From contig NC_087068.1 in the NCBI RefSeq assembly GCF_963678635.1, positions 53,654,213 to 53,718,212 on the forward strand: a DNA stretch of 64,000 nt, written 5' to 3'. Positions 38,618 to 52,944 of this stretch are shown piece after piece (the first letter of the stretch is position 1; every line of letters starts with the position of its first letter). The position numbers and the translations under genes were made by a program. Source of the stretch: Symsagittifera roscoffensis. Its lineage: Eukaryota; Xenacoelomorpha; Acoela; Convolutidae. The notes under the pieces were generated by a model that ran no database searches, had not been told where the DNA came from, and was given only the letters and a program-made list of their open reading frames with translations.

Positions 38618-39310
38618 TCGTTTTCTTCCTGTTTTTGACCCTAAGTTGTTTTTCGCAATCTACGCAGCATCTTTTATATCAGCTTAGCTGAAGCGTATTC
38701 AATGCATAAGTTAATTTCCTAGTAAAGCAAGCGTACAATTTTTATTCAATAAGCAATAATGCTATTCTGGTAAAAAGAATAGTGGCCTTGAATCACTTAT
38801 TTTAAATTCCAGAGCCATCTCACAGTAGCCTAGCTTTTCAAGGTTTAAAAACCAGGTTTTTTCTGAAGGTTCTTGAATGGCGGATATTTTTGATGCAAAT
38901 TCAAAAAAATTTTTTAAGAAGCTCAAAAGCTCGATAATTTCAAAAAGCTCTGTAAGAGGTTTCTGCAAATTTTGCTAGTTTTTTTTTCAGTTTTGGACCT
39001 CAAATTGTTTTTGTTTCTAAGCAGCAGCTGTTATATAGGTTTATCTGAAGTGCTTTAAAGAAAGCCTTAAATTATTTTACTAGTAAAGCTTGCGTAAAGT
39101 TGTTATTAAGTAAGAAATAATGCTATTCTGGTTAAAAAAAGAATAGTGTCCTTGAGTCACTTCATTCATATTGCACAGTCATATCACAGTAGCTTCGTTT
39201 TTCAAGATTTAAAAACTAGCTTGTTTTGCGGAAGGTTTTTGAATGGAGGAAAACTAGATGCAAGTTCAGAAGAAGTTCTTTGGTAGTTCAGCAACTCGAT
39301 AATTCCATTA
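38618..39310. repeat. Diverged tandem duplication, period about 360 bp
   Basis: 38618..38975 and 38980..39310 share TTTATAT-AG-TTA-CTGAAG, AATAATGCTATTCTGG, AAAGAATAGTG-CCTTGA, CACAGTAGC and CTCGATAATT in the same order. Confidence 0.7.
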
Positions 39311-41440
39311 GACGTCGCTTTTCTGTGCTTTCATTTTTCTTGAGGTTAACAGCTTGTCTTACAGAATCACTGAGTCCTTTGATGTCACAATGAGTAGCTT
39401 ATTCTGCGCATTTAGCGCAATGTTGATGCATATGCCTGGGTGTGATATAGTGTCCCTTCGGATGGCTGTGGACAGCTATATCGTCGTTTATTGATAATGT
39501 TGTAAGCTGTTCGAATATTAATTAGCGCTACTGGCTATCAATTGTTATTGATTGTTTCCATAATTTATATGTCTCGAGCGGTTAAGACTTATCTTGCTTT
39601 TAAGTACGCAGGATTCGGTTCTTAACTTCTGGAATATCGCTAGTCGATCGGCGCAAGTTAGAGCATGATTCTAATATTTTATTCTCTTCAAGTCTACCCA
39701 ATTGATTAGTAGCTCGGTATAAATCTCCAATGATTGGTCTTAATTACCATCAATGTTTACATAGTTAAGTAAATATATGATGCAGCTCTATTTTAACATC
39801 AAGGTGAATTATGTAATCTATTAAGTTAGAATGGCTAATATAGAATGAATGACATCATGAAGGGATGTCACACTGGGTTTTAAAAGGTCAAGGGTTCGAA
39901 CCCGACCAGGACCTGGTTTTACAAGCTTTGAATTTTCTGTTTGAAAAAAAAATTATAGTTTGCCTGCGTATCATCTGATAACTCATTTGCCCGCAAATGG
40001 TTTTTTATTGACCCAGCCTGGAAACTCTTATTCAAAATCGTTTGACAATTTCTGTAATAATGCAGGCAATTAAGTTATTGTGAAATTTGGTATTTTTTGA
40101 AAAAAAAAATTGACAAGATTTTCAGGTTTTGAAACTTAATTTTTTTTTTTCGTTGTCATCCTAATTAGAAGAAAACGTCTTAAATTTTTGAGTTTATGAT
40201 TTTATCTGATGGCAAAATTTGAAAAAATCCGATATTTCCCATGTGAAAAAAAAGGATTACTTCGCCTGGTTTGATTTTGTCAAATGAGGATTTATCAACC
40301 ATAATGTGTTGACGAATGGCTTAGTCTGCACTTGGAAAAGAATGGAAAAATTTTTTGAAAATAAATGAGCTATATCGCAGTTTGCCAATTCATTGCAAAT
40401 TTTGCTAAACGGAATGCAAGTTTTGCTGTAATACTAGAAAAATAAGACACTAAAAAGACTTTCAACTTGTTTGCTCATTTTAAAATGCTTGAATTTAATA
40501 TGTATAGTCTAGTGTTTTAATTGTAAATAATTTTTACCGAAAGTAGTTAGAAATCTCACAAATATAGATTATCAATATTTGTTTCAGCTGAATTGAATTC
40601 ACAGTTTAAAATTTGCTGTTTTCCATATAGTTCAAGCTCTGCTATTGTGTTTTACAGTTTCTAATTAACTCCACTTTTTTTAACGGGGCGTATGGAACAA
40701 AAAGATGTCTTCTTGGATGGAAAAAGAAGGTCTCTTTAAACCGTGCTCTAATCTACCACTCTCTTTGTTACCATCAAATTGATGCCATCGGCCATGAAAG
40801 AGAGATTAAATTAAATTCGCCCCACAATGGAAACTTAAGTCAAAGCGAAAGAGACTTTCATTAGTGCTCCATGAATTGAGTGGTTACGCTTGACAGAAAG
40901 GATTGAGGGCAAAATTCTGGAAAAGCCCTTCAATTAAATTATCCAGTGCACTGTATTTCTGGCCCTCTTGGGGACATTTTGATAAAAATTTACCAAAATT
41001 TCCGGCGCTTTTTTCAGCGCATAAAGAGTTTATTGGTACCATTGGAAAACCGTAGATATATTGCAGCTTTTTATACAGATTATATCTTGAAAATATAATT
41101 CAACAGAAGTAGTTGCTTCAGAAGTATTTGCATCAGAAGTATTATTAAATAGACAAATTTGGAATGTCTTAAGGCCCTTCAAACGCGTTTTAATCATCCA
41201 ACGACCTTCACATATAGAACTTACAAAATCACTGATAAAACTCGACCTTGGAGTACTGTCAGATTATCACTACATGGTCGATTTATAAGTCATACAGATA
41301 CGGTGTTACTTACTGAGTTGACAATATCTCTCTAAAACCTTATTTGATTTTGACAATTTAAGCGCGATAACCACAAAAGTCTTCGTCAATGAACTAGATA
41401 AACTTACTGATTCACTTAAGAGCATTTAAGTTTATTCACG
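39311..41440. other. Intergenic region upstream of ACLY
   Basis: No protein gene seen. It contains a hairpin at 39444..39482 (GATATAGTGTCC paired with GGACAGCTATATC). A tRNA-like SINE remnant lies near 39856..39915, with a B-box-like GGGTTCGAACCCG. The ACLY promoter must lie at the right end of this stretch, but I see no convincing core element. Confidence 0.4.
39856..39915 (+). repeat. tRNA-like SINE remnant
   Basis: TCAAGGGTTCGAACCCGACC is a good Pol III B box / T arm. The upstream part does not fold as a tRNA. Followed by a T/A-rich tail. Confidence 0.4.
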
Positions 41441-41505
41441 CCTGTCGACTGTTGTGTTCTGATACAAAAGAGTCGAAATTTGACGTTCAATTTCAGAGGT
41501 TCAAA

Positions 41506-42889
41506 ATGTCGGCAAAAGCGATTTCCGAGGTAACTGGGAAGGACATTTTGGCGCGTAACATCCAAAGTGACACGCTACACAAGGGTGTCGCGGCGGCTGT
41601 CTACAAATCAACAGACCTCGATAGTTTGCCCATAGAACACCCGTGGCTGTTAACCGACCAGCTGGTTGTCAAACCAGATCAGCTGATCAAACGACGAGGA
41701 AAACTGGGTTTGCTACTCGTCAACAGAAATTATGGAGAAGTCAAAAAATGGATTTCAGAGAAACGAGGAAAAGCTGTGACTGCGGGAAAAACAACAGGAG
41801 TAATCACGAATTTTATAATAGAACCATTCTTGCCACATAAACAGGAGGAGGAGTTTTACCTGTGTATCCACTCGTCACGTGACAAAGACACCATTCTGTT
41901 TTTCCACGAGGGCGGAATAGATATCGGAGATGTCGACTCCAAAGCGCAGAAGCTGGATGTACACATCAGTTATCCAGAGTCTACGGTACCCGATGTGTCT
42001 AAACTAGTAGCAAAAGCACCTGCTAAAATACAATCCATTTTAACCCAGTTTATTTTGAATCTTTACGAAGTTTATCGAAAACTTTGCTTCACATATTTGG
42101 AAATCAACCCTTTAGTAATTACAAACGGAAACGTGTTTATTCTGGATCTTGCCGCGAAATTAGACCAAACCGCAGAGTTTTTGTGTAAAGTGCAATGGGG
42201 TGATGTTATTTTCCCGCCTCCTTTTGGCCGCGAAGCTTCTCCAGAAGAAAACTACATTGCAGAGTTGGACGCTAAAAGTGGAGCTTCTCTGAAACTGACA
42301 GTCCTAAATGAGAAGGGACGTATTTGGACTATGGTTGCGGGCGGCGGTGCTTCGGTCATTTATAGCGACACAATTTGTGATTTGGGCGGAGCTAGTGAAC
42401 TTGCGAATTACGGAGAATACTCAGGAGCACCGACCGAAGGTCAGACTTACGAATATGCCAAAACGGTCTTGTCACTAATGACTAAACATCACCACGAAGA
42501 AGGAAAAGTGTTGATTATCGGAGGAGGAATTGCGAATTTCACCAACGTGGCGGCGACGTTCAAAGGAATCATTAAAGCGTTAACAGAGTACAAAGAAAAG
42601 CTAACAGAACATAAAATAGCCATTTTTGTCAGACGTGGGGGTCCGAATTACCAGGAAGGTCTGAGGGTGATGCGTGATGTTGGGAATGACCTTGGAATTG
42701 ACATGCACGTGTTTGGAACTGAGACGCACATGACGGCTATTGTAGCGATGGCTCTGAAAAAGAAGCCGGTGCCTAAGAAGCCTACGCAGGACACGGCAAC
42801 TGCCAGTTTCTTACTAGGTTCAGCGTCCCAGTCGGCCACCATGTCTAAGAAGAGAAGCAAAAGCGTCACCAGTGGAACCGGAAGTGCAA
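41506..42889 (+). CDS. ACLY: ACLY exon 1 (residues 1-461)
   Basis: Starts [16 protein letters not shown], like human ACLY. The frame is open upstream without a good start. Contains the ATP-grasp region, [39 protein letters not shown] and [15 protein letters not shown]. It ends in a Ser/Lys-rich loop ([11 protein letters not shown]), where human ACLY carries its regulatory phosphosite region. Donor GCAA|GTGAGT. Confidence 0.95.
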
Positions 42890-45800
42890 GTGAGTTCTGA
42901 TAATTTCTGATGAATTCGTAAAAAATTTGTAAAATTAGTCAAAAAGAGTTCTAAAATAACTGAACTGAAAAAATGTAATTGAAGTCACTTTTTTTTTACA
43001 GTCAATTCAATTAGCATACAGAATATGAAGCAGAAGCTATATTTATTACTCGAATCAAGATCCGGCTCAAACAGCCATTTGATAAAAGCTCTCATTTTAT
43101 CAATTAGTCACTTAGTTTAGACCCGTGACGCGTGTTCTACTAATTTACCCAAATTTTGGCAGAGATCAGTTTTAATTGTAACTTAACCAATTTGTAATTT
43201 CGTTTCCCTTCCTACTCAAGATGGACTACTTTTTTGTTTGTGCTGCCGAACTTCTTTTGCATTATCTACAGTTTGGCTTTGTTTCTGCGTTTTCTTAATT
43301 TGGATACTAATAGTTTCACAATAAAGAAAGATATTATAGAGGCGCTAACAGCCTTGAAGGGCGAAAACTAAATGGAAAAACTGTGGATACTTTATTTGAA
43401 AGTGAACGCGTATTTTAATCACAGTTGTTTAATACGCTGAAGAAAGTGTGGAGACAGTTATAGTAGTTGTGTCAGAAAATGTTGATGGGCTGAACCCTTC
43501 GTTCATACGGCCATGCTTGTTTTTTGTGTGGACCCATTTGTACCAAAGTGTGACACTTATTAGCCTTTTGTAGGGTCCCATCTGTCATACTTGTAGCAGA
43601 GTGTGACACTTATTAATCTCTGTATTGATTGTTATTTTCAAGGTGGATCAAGAAACAATAGCATCATTGGTAAGGAAACTCCACTCATAAACTTGCTGTT
43701 CTGTCTTATTGTCGTGTATCGATTCTTAACTGCAACATCAATCACAATTATCAGATTCAATATTCAAAGTTCTGTGTTGTCATACATTTTCGCAAATTGC
43801 CAATAATGTGCTCACTTGTGATGCTACTTTACCGGTTGGGTTTATAATCAGAGCCCTTCAATTGGGTTCCGAAAAATTAGGTTACCGTTTTTGAATATTT
43901 TTGTTGACTTTTATGTCCTCAAAGTTTATAATGGACTGTTTTTATTTCTCGTCAACTAAATCGTTTTAATTAAATGTTCGATCTGTGTGCGACATGACAT
44001 GTATGGTTGATTTATTGTGTTGGCAGATGACACGCTTCTGGAGTCGAGACGTCGCGATGACATTCCAGCCCACACTCTGTTTGACGAAAAGAGCACCTCT
44101 ATCATTTGGGGCATGCAGCCGAAGGCAGTGCAGGTAAGTCAGATCTATAGAGCGTTGTCAAAAATTCTAGCAGACAGAAATAATTAAAAAGAGAAATCTG
44201 CAAATTTTGAGCAATTTTCGGTCTTTAGGTGACTGTGAGACATTCTTTTTGTCTGAAAAATTAGTTTTTGCTAGCAAAAACTGTCAGAAAAAGGGCATTG
44301 CTCTTTTTAATTATATATGTCTGCCCGAACTTTTTGCTTGTAATTATATTCTATAATTAATGCAAAATTGTCAGCAAATTCCTCTCCGGTCTAGTAGTTT
44401 TCTTTGGTTTAGTCAAAATTGAGAAAGAAAATGTAGCTTATACTTGGTAAAGTGATTGGAATGAAAAGGGCGAAAAAGGCAATTGCTTTGCATTTTTTTC
44501 CTCCAGATGGTTTGAAGTCATCATCTACTTGTTATTATTGGCAAAAACTGTCAGATTGTAATTGGGCCTTTTCTAAATTTTATCAAAAAGTAGTTAAAAA
44601 TCAGGCAGTTATTACACATGCGAGCGTAGTGATATACAACGAATCAAACTTTATTCTAACCCAACTGACATTTTAATGGCTAATTTAAACATTCCATGGC
44701 TCAGATTAGAGGACATGTGAATCTGAATCTCGAGGCTAGGGGTTTGATTCCGGCACATAACAGAAGTTTTATTTTACTAGGCTTTTTTACCTTTTTCTTT
44801 TCTTATTTCTTTATGTTACCTTTTTAGAGTTTACTTTTGTCGGTTATGTTTACGAAGTGCAGCTTGTACAGAATCAGAATATTTTTGTCCCTTAAAAAGC
44901 TTGTCTTACAAAAGCTTTTTCTCATTTTCTTGATGTTAGAAGCTCCTCTTTGTTTTTCCTTGTTTGTCTTTACTTCGTGCAGCTTTGGTATAAAGTTTTT
45001 TTGTGTCAAACATGCGAGTCAAATGTTTAGTTCCCGATTACAGGACACTTGCTTTTTAAGACATTTTTTTAAAATTGAATAGTTAATAGTTTGACTCATT
45101 TAAAAATTATTTTAAAAAGCAAGTGTCCTGTAATCGGGAACTAGAGTGTTTTTCCCCGTAATTTTTTTTAGAAATTGACTTGGCTTTACCTGTGAACCTA
45201 TATTGATTCCAGTATCCTTTCCACTTGGTCTGGAGGTAATGCAGTTGCTTTGGCGTCTTATGGTCTGGGGTTCGAGTCCTGGCCGTAACTGGGGTTCAGT
45301 TCCCGGAAAAAATTGCATTGTCGGCATATTGGTTGCCTGCTTAATTTGTCGACTTATTTGACACATAACGGATATTTTTTGTGCTGAAAGCACTTTGCTC
45401 TGTAATTGCAACTATTGCTGAGTTTCTATTGCAATTAAAAAATTTACTAGCACTGTTTTTTTTGTTTTTTTTCTTCTACTTGAAAGTTTCATGCGTCCTT
45501 CATGGCTTTGGCGTAATGATGTTACGACTTAGTCAACTTATTTTGTTTCGGTTGTAGGGCAAAAATTATTTTTATTTCATTTAGGTCGGTTGTGGTGCAA
45601 AAAAATCTAAGTTGTTTATGACAATAACCTTCGTGTTTCGGCTTTTTTTTTATTCGACTCAGCGGTCGTCTACCCACTTTTTGACGGTATAGTGGCCGCT
45701 CGATAAATGGTAAAAGCGTATTAAATGCTGGTATTTGAGTTGCTGGCTGTTTTTGAAATTAATTTTTTCATTTTCAAAAAAAAAATTTTGTTTGGACAAT

Positions 45801-48800
45801 TTTTTTTCGATCTTGTTGTTTCCGTTTCTGTTTGCTAGCATGCATTGCTATGCTTGCATTGTATCGAAATTGATGCGAATCTTCGCTTTGCCTCTGTGAT
45901 AGATTTAAGTTTTCTCAAACGGTAGATAAAAAGAGCTTTAATTTGAATTAAAAACTTCTTGTTAGCGAAGCGAGCTTAGCTATTTCGTAAGCTTGTTTAA
46001 TGTAATTTTATGTATCCAGCCATATAACCCAGCCCATGAAGTAATCTGGTAAGTGCTGATCAATAAGAAGTCAATTTTGTTAATTTCTAGAGTTTCACTT
46101 TCCCTCTCAATCACAAAAATATCTTCTATTCCGGCCGGTTGAAAATCTTTTTTCTTGAAAAAATTTAATTAGCTGATGAATCGTTTTTCCTCCTGAATTT
46201 AATTCTAAAGCATGGAATTAGCGTATGATTTTTAAAATAATTGTTTAGGTTTTGCTCGATAGATTTTATTCGAATACTACTATAACATTTGCAGTTGTGT
46301 TTCTTGAAATGTTCTTCATCAAATTGTGCTTCATTCGAGAAAAATAGCTTTTTATTTTCATTGTTTTTCGAAGTGGCTCTCGTCTAGCTGATTTTATTTT
46401 TGAGGTTGTGTAACACAACCTTAAAAATGAAATCAGCTAGACGAGAGCCACTTTGAAAAAAAAAAAATTTTTTTTTCTCGAATGAAGTTACAGTTTGATG
46501 GAACTAGCGCGCAGCTCCACTTCGTCCTTGTGTCTAGTTATTTGTTTGTGAGACCAGCGGAGCTGGTAACGTGATTTAATTCTACCGTTTTTCAATACAA
46601 ATTTTTTTTTCTGTGTTAATTTACTGTTTTCAGTTACAAAGTAAAGAAGGTTACTTCATATTAATAACTTAGCTTATATGTTTCATTTTTGATAATTAGG
46701 TCTTCTGTCAATTATCATTTCAAGTGGACAACAGAGGTGTCAATTATATGCGGCGCATATTCCGCATATTCGATCATTTATTAATTTTCCCGCATTATTG
46801 AAATCATGTTTATCCAAGATATACACACAAAAAACGTATTTTATGTAATTTGACCTTTCTTGCATAAATCAGGATAATTTTATCGCCGCATGAAAATCAT
46901 GTTTTTCCTGTATCTAATTGACAGCTCTAGTGGACAACATTTATTCTTTTATTCTTGTAACTTTTCATGTGATCAGGAGTGGCGAAAAAAGGCTATTGGT
47001 TTGAGAAGCGTTGTTTGCTTCTGCATTTTAATCATTATTTAAATAGCTTGTTTGTTCGTCAGGGAATGTTAGACTTCGACTACATCTGTTCGCGAAGCAG
47101 TGCCTCAGTGGCGGCGATGACCTACCCGTTCAGTGGAGACCACAAACAGAAGTTCTACTTTGGCCACGAGGAGATCCTCATGCCTCTGTACAAAAACATG
47201 GCAGATGCGATGAGGAAACACCCCGAGGCAGACACACTCATCAGCTTCGCCTCTCTTAGGTTACAAGCAAGAATTACACGTATTTTTTTGCCTATGTTTT
47301 TTTTAAATTGAACTGAACATCTTTTGTAGCTTTTAGTACACATGTTTACACATTCGAGGTAGCGAGCGTATTGTTATACTGAGCGTCATTTTTTTCCAGT
47401 GCAACTCGCAAATAAATGTGCTCATTTGGTGGATCTTTTGTTACATAGTATTGGCAATTTAAAAGTTTCTGCTTTATTGAGTTATCATTTGGGTGTCTAC
47501 TGACTCTCAAGACCCCATTCAATAATTTACGGGGCTCTAGGAGACACAGTTAGTAGAAGCAGTAACCGCTATGTGAGCAAGTTCATGTTTTTGTAATGAA
47601 ACCGATCAAAGGTGCCTACAACTAGCGGGTTTCGAAATTTTTTTTTCAGCAAAAGAAATAGTTTTTGTACATTGTAACTCCATTTTGTTATACTACAATA
47701 AAGCTAATGTCCTTCAAATCGAACCACCTATTGTTCAATAGGTGCTTAACTTGTTTAGATGTTGCCACATACACTTTTGGTGTATTTTTTTTGGCATTGG
47801 CAAGATTTTTTTCGTCAGCTGTTGCATTTAGGCTTGACTATTTATGTATCTAAGTGATCTTATCTGTTGTATCTAAATTGATTTCAAAGAAAATCAGGGC
47901 AGCAGTTGGAAAAGCTTATGAGTTCGTTAGCTGTTCGCTCTTTGTTACTGATGTATTTAGAGTTAATTTATCGGATTTTAAAAATAAGTTACATCGAGGA
48001 ATTAATTCTTCTTCTTATTGGTGGATAGTGTTTGTCTATTGTGAATCGATTATAGTTAAGATGAGGACGCGCGACCACTGATAGTCTGCAGGTCGGCGGT
48101 GCGAATTCAGCTTAGTACAAAAGTTTTTTTTTACTTTTTCATGCCTTTTTTCACGTTTTTAAATTTTATGCTGTTAAGCTACTTTATACCGTTTTTTTGC
48201 TAATGTTTGAAAATTGCAGCTTCGCCTCTTTGTTGAAGTTGATGTTATAATTGATGATTGGTTTTTTGTTTATGTGCTCTGGTTTTCCTTCCGGTGAAAT
48301 ACACATGTTACACGTTTCATAAAAAATGCTGATTTTTTAACAATTTCTTATTTTTGGGAAAGTTTGTGTCTAACTAGGATAACAGTTTAGGTTTCTTCAA
48401 TAAAAAAGACTTAAAGCAGGCTTCCATTTTTAAAAATCTATAGATAATGTAGATCTTTACCCTTGCAATAAGCAAGGGTATTGCAATCGGGTAGTAGACT
48501 TTTTTTCCCGTAAACAACTTTGTCCACTGGACTCATGGTACCTTGGTTCATTATGAATTCAAATTTCTTTTTGTCCCCAGCACACTTAGTCTGAAGGCAA
48601 GGAATACGCTTGGGACGCAAAAGGTCTCGAGTTTGAATCTGACTATGACCTGTTTTTTTTTTTTAAAAAAACGGTAAATGTTCCTGTTCAAAAAAAATTG
48701 GCCTATTATTTGTTGGCTTGTTTTGTCGGCTTAGTTGCCAGATTCAAGAATCGTTTTTTTTGCTCTAAAAAGTTTTCACTGTAATTGCCTTAAGTGTTTG

Positions 48801-50339
48801 TACCAACTCGATTTGTCAATTTTTTTTTTCATTGTCACTTTTATCGGGTTAATAAGTTTCGGCTTAATTTATATCGAGGTAGTGGCCTCTTATTGATTCG
48901 TTCGGGGATCGAAAAAAGTTTTGTGTGCGTGCATGTGCTCTGTGGGGAATAGGGACATACGGTTTTTTTATTAGTTAATTTTTTTTCGGCATGAAAGTTT
49001 TCTGCTCAGGTATTTTCGGGTTTGTTACCACATGGTAACTTTAAATTCAAAGTCAAGCCACCATCTGGTGCACTTGGGGGTAGAGGTGACACAACTGCTT
49101 AAGACCGATTTTTTTGACAATTTTTTTTATTTACAAAAACGATTTAGTTATTTTTAAAAAAATTCCCGCTTGATTTTAGTCAAATTTGTATAGCAAGTAG
49201 TGCGAAGCTCAGCTTCGCCTCTGTGTTTACGTTTCCTATTTTCAAAAGTTTTAGGTTTCATTCTAGATTTACTGGTGATGAAATTCACAAATTTCGTAAA
49301 ATTAATATTTGCCTGCATCTTTTGTTCTATAAGTCTCTTTGGTAGTTTGCTATTGCTTTATATCGCATATGTGGAGACATTTGAGTTTCATTGCTTGATC
49401 TAAGATCAAATTTTTACGGAGAGATGTGTGCTTTGCCTTAAAGCATTATATGGCCTAAGTCTGCTGTTCTGAAATACCCTATAAGATCATTTTGGACAAA
49501 CTGTGCATGCTTATCATTCAGATTTTGGTTATCTTTGGCATAAAGAAAGAAAGTTTAAACTGTTGCGGACCATAGTTTCATAACAGGTTTTAATGATCAA
49601 AAAGCTTTTTTTCTCGAATGTAGTTCGTGTTAGAGGGCTGATTCTCTTTTTTTAAGTTGATTTTTTGAGCTATGCTCTAAACCTTTCATGGAATGTTTCA
49701 AACCTTGAAAAGCTAGATTACGGGTTTTATTATTATTCTTTTAAAAATTGTAGGTCTGCGTACGACAGTGCAGTGGAGGCCATGAGTTTCCCCCAGATTA
49801 GGACAGTGGCCATCATCGCAGAGGGCATCCCGGAGAACCAGACGAGGAAACTGATCAAACTTGCCCAGCTCAAGGGAGTCCGCATCATCGGCCCAGCCAC
49901 CGTCGGCGGAATCAAACCTGGATGCTTCAAGGTCAGTCCCGAATCCTTTTTAATAAAGTTTTTGTAAAGATAAACTGATGTTAAAACAAGCAAAGTACAC
50001 TTATTTCTGTAGTATTCAATTTTTTTACACAGTAGCATAATAGGAGTGAACCAAATTCTTGATTTTTTTCACCGAAAATTGCCCAGTTTTGTCTAGTAAA
50101 ATCATATATTTCAATGCACAGTGTGTGCGAAGTTTTTACGTTATATGAACAGCATGAGCTATAGCAATATCCACTTAATTAAAGCGCATTCACATTTTAA
50201 AGAAGTTGATTTTAAAGACCATTTCCTGATGTTTACCGATATAATGTATGAGCGTTATTAAGTTTATACAATTAGCACGAGTGAAAGTACTGTCAGTCGA
50301 GCTGTTTAGATTTTCGCGGTGAACCGCTATTGTACTCCC

Positions 50340-50392
<53 letters not shown>

Positions 50393-51596
50393 GTCTTACC
50401 ACAGGTAAGCCAACCACCATAGAAAAAAATATCAGCCACAATGTGAACGTAAAACAAACACTCAAAAAACCTTCCCTTCCTTAATTACAATATTTCACTT
50501 GACAGACGGGTATATATATTTTTATATAACACCAATGGGGTCTACGAGGGAGTGGCAATCGGAGGCGACAGGTGAGAGATACTATTCTTGAGAGGCCGTG
50601 GCCTAGTGGGTAAGGCGTGCGGCTCTTAATCTGGGGGTCGTGAGTTCGAATCCCATTTCGGTCACGGTCGGAGGGATCCTAAAAAAAGCTGTGTTTGAAA
50701 AGTTTTAAAGAGAATAGGCTTCATTTAAGCGTCGTGTTCGTTTAAGAGTTGAAAGAATCCAGTTTGACTTCATCATGATCTGGTCTGCCTTGTATTTTAG
50801 CTAAGCAGGTTGTTATCAATAAAGCACTTAAGTCAACAGTCCACGAAAAATTATTCTAAATTCAACCAATCATTTTGATTCAATTTAAGCATCTGGGTGA
50901 TCACGAGAGCCTAGCATGGCAGGGTATGACAGCTCAAACCGGTCGATGACTCATTTTCTCACATAATAACAAGGGGTTTTTCTAATGGCCGAATAGTCGA
51001 AATTCTTACTAAATAACCTGCTTTAAATTTGAGAACAGTTACTGGTTTTCAAGCTAATTTCTGTTTTTGAATACAGAGTTCTGATTGGATGACGTAATCT
51101 TCGGGCATTTAGTCATGCATGAGGGATACCCCAATAACAGCACCAATGATTTTGAATCATATATAAGGTTTTATTTGTGTTGGGATTTGAAGATGAATTG
51201 TCTGTCCACTTCTACAGATTCGACCATATTTAACTGAAGATTAACACGATATTAAACATTTCTTAATCTATATCTGAGTTGATTGAAGTCTTAAAGCATT
51301 AAGCAATATGGTTCGATTTTCAAAATTACCGAAAATTGCCCAGTTTTGTCTAGTAAAATCATATATTTCAATGCACAGTGTGTGCGAAGTTTTTACGTTA
51401 TATGAACAGCATGAGCTATAGCAATATCCACTTAATTAAAGCGCATTCACATTTTAAAGAAGTTGATTTTAAAGACCATTTCCTGATGTTTACCGATATA
51501 ATGTATGAGCGTTATTAAGTTTATACAATTAGCACGAGTGAAAGTACTGTCAGTCGAGCTGTTTAGATTTTCGCGGTGAACCGCTATTGTACTCCC

Positions 51597-51663
<67 letters not shown>

Positions 51664-52867
51664 GTCTTACCACAGGTAAGCCAACCACCATAGAAAAAAA
51701 TATCAGCCACAATGTGAACGTAAAACAAACACTCAAAAAACCTTCCCTTCCTTAATTACAATATTTCACTTGACAGACGGGTATATATATTTTTATATAA
51801 CACCAATGGGGTCTACGAGGGAGTGGCAATCGGAGGCGACAGGTGAGAGATACTATTCTTGAGAGGCCGTGGCCTAGTGGGTAAGGCGTGCGGCTCTTAA
51901 TCTGGGGGTCGTGAGTTCGAATCCCATTTCGGTCACGGTCGGAGGGATCCTAAAAAAAGCTGTGTTTGAAAAGTTTTAAAGAGAATAGGCTTCATTTAAG
52001 CGTCGTGTTCGTTTAAGAGTTGAAAGAATCCAGTTTGACTTCATCATGATCTGGTCTGCCTTGTATTTTAGCTAAGCAGGTTGTTATCAATAAAGCACTT
52101 AAGTCAACAGTCCACGAAAAATTATTCTAAATTCAACCAATCATTTTGATTCAATTTAAGCATCTGGGTGATCACGAGAGCCTAGCATGGCAGGGTATGA
52201 CAGCTCAAACCGGTCGATGACTCATTTTCTCACATAATAACAAGGGGTTTTTCTAATGGCCGAATAGTCGAAATTCTTACTAAATAACCTGCTTTAAATT
52301 TGAGAACAGTTACTGGTTTTCAAGCTAATTTCTGTTTTTGAATACAGAGTTCTGATTGGATGACGTAATCTTCGGGCATTTAGTCATGCATGAGGGATAC
52401 CCCAATAACAGCACCAATGATTTTGAATCATATATAAGGTTTTATTTGTGTTGGGATTTGAAGATGAATTGTCTGTCCACTTCTACAGATTCGACCATAT
52501 TTAACTGAAGATTAACACGATATTAAACATTTCTTAATCTATATCTGAGTTGATTGAAGTCTTAAAGCATTAAGCAATATGGTTCGATTTTCAAAATTAC
52601 CGAAAATTGCCCAGTTTTGTCTAGTAAAATCATATATTTCAATGCACAGTGTGTGCGAAGTTTTTACGTTATATGAACAGCATGAGCTATAGCAATATCC
52701 ACTTAATTAAAGCGCATTCACATTTTAAAGAAGTTGATTTTAAAGACCATTTCCTGATGTTTACCGATATAATGTATGAGCGTTATTAAGTTTATACAAT
52801 TAGCACGAGTGAAAGTACTGTCAGTCGAGCTGTTTAGATTTTCGCGGTGAACCGCTATTGTACTCCC

Positions 52868-52944
<77 letters not shown>

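Larger units (their letters stand above)
42890..47062. other. ACLY introns 1-3: repeat content
   Basis: Apart from exons 2 and 3, this stretch holds a tRNA-like remnant (44695..44765), an inverted repeat (45031..45141) adjoining a SINE (45113..45300), and a long foldback element (46314..46503). The rest is AT-rich intron. Confidence 0.5.

Noticed and set aside
41452-41505. Upstream start of ACLY
   Set aside because: The frame opens with TTG; the ATG at 41506 matches the conserved N terminus.
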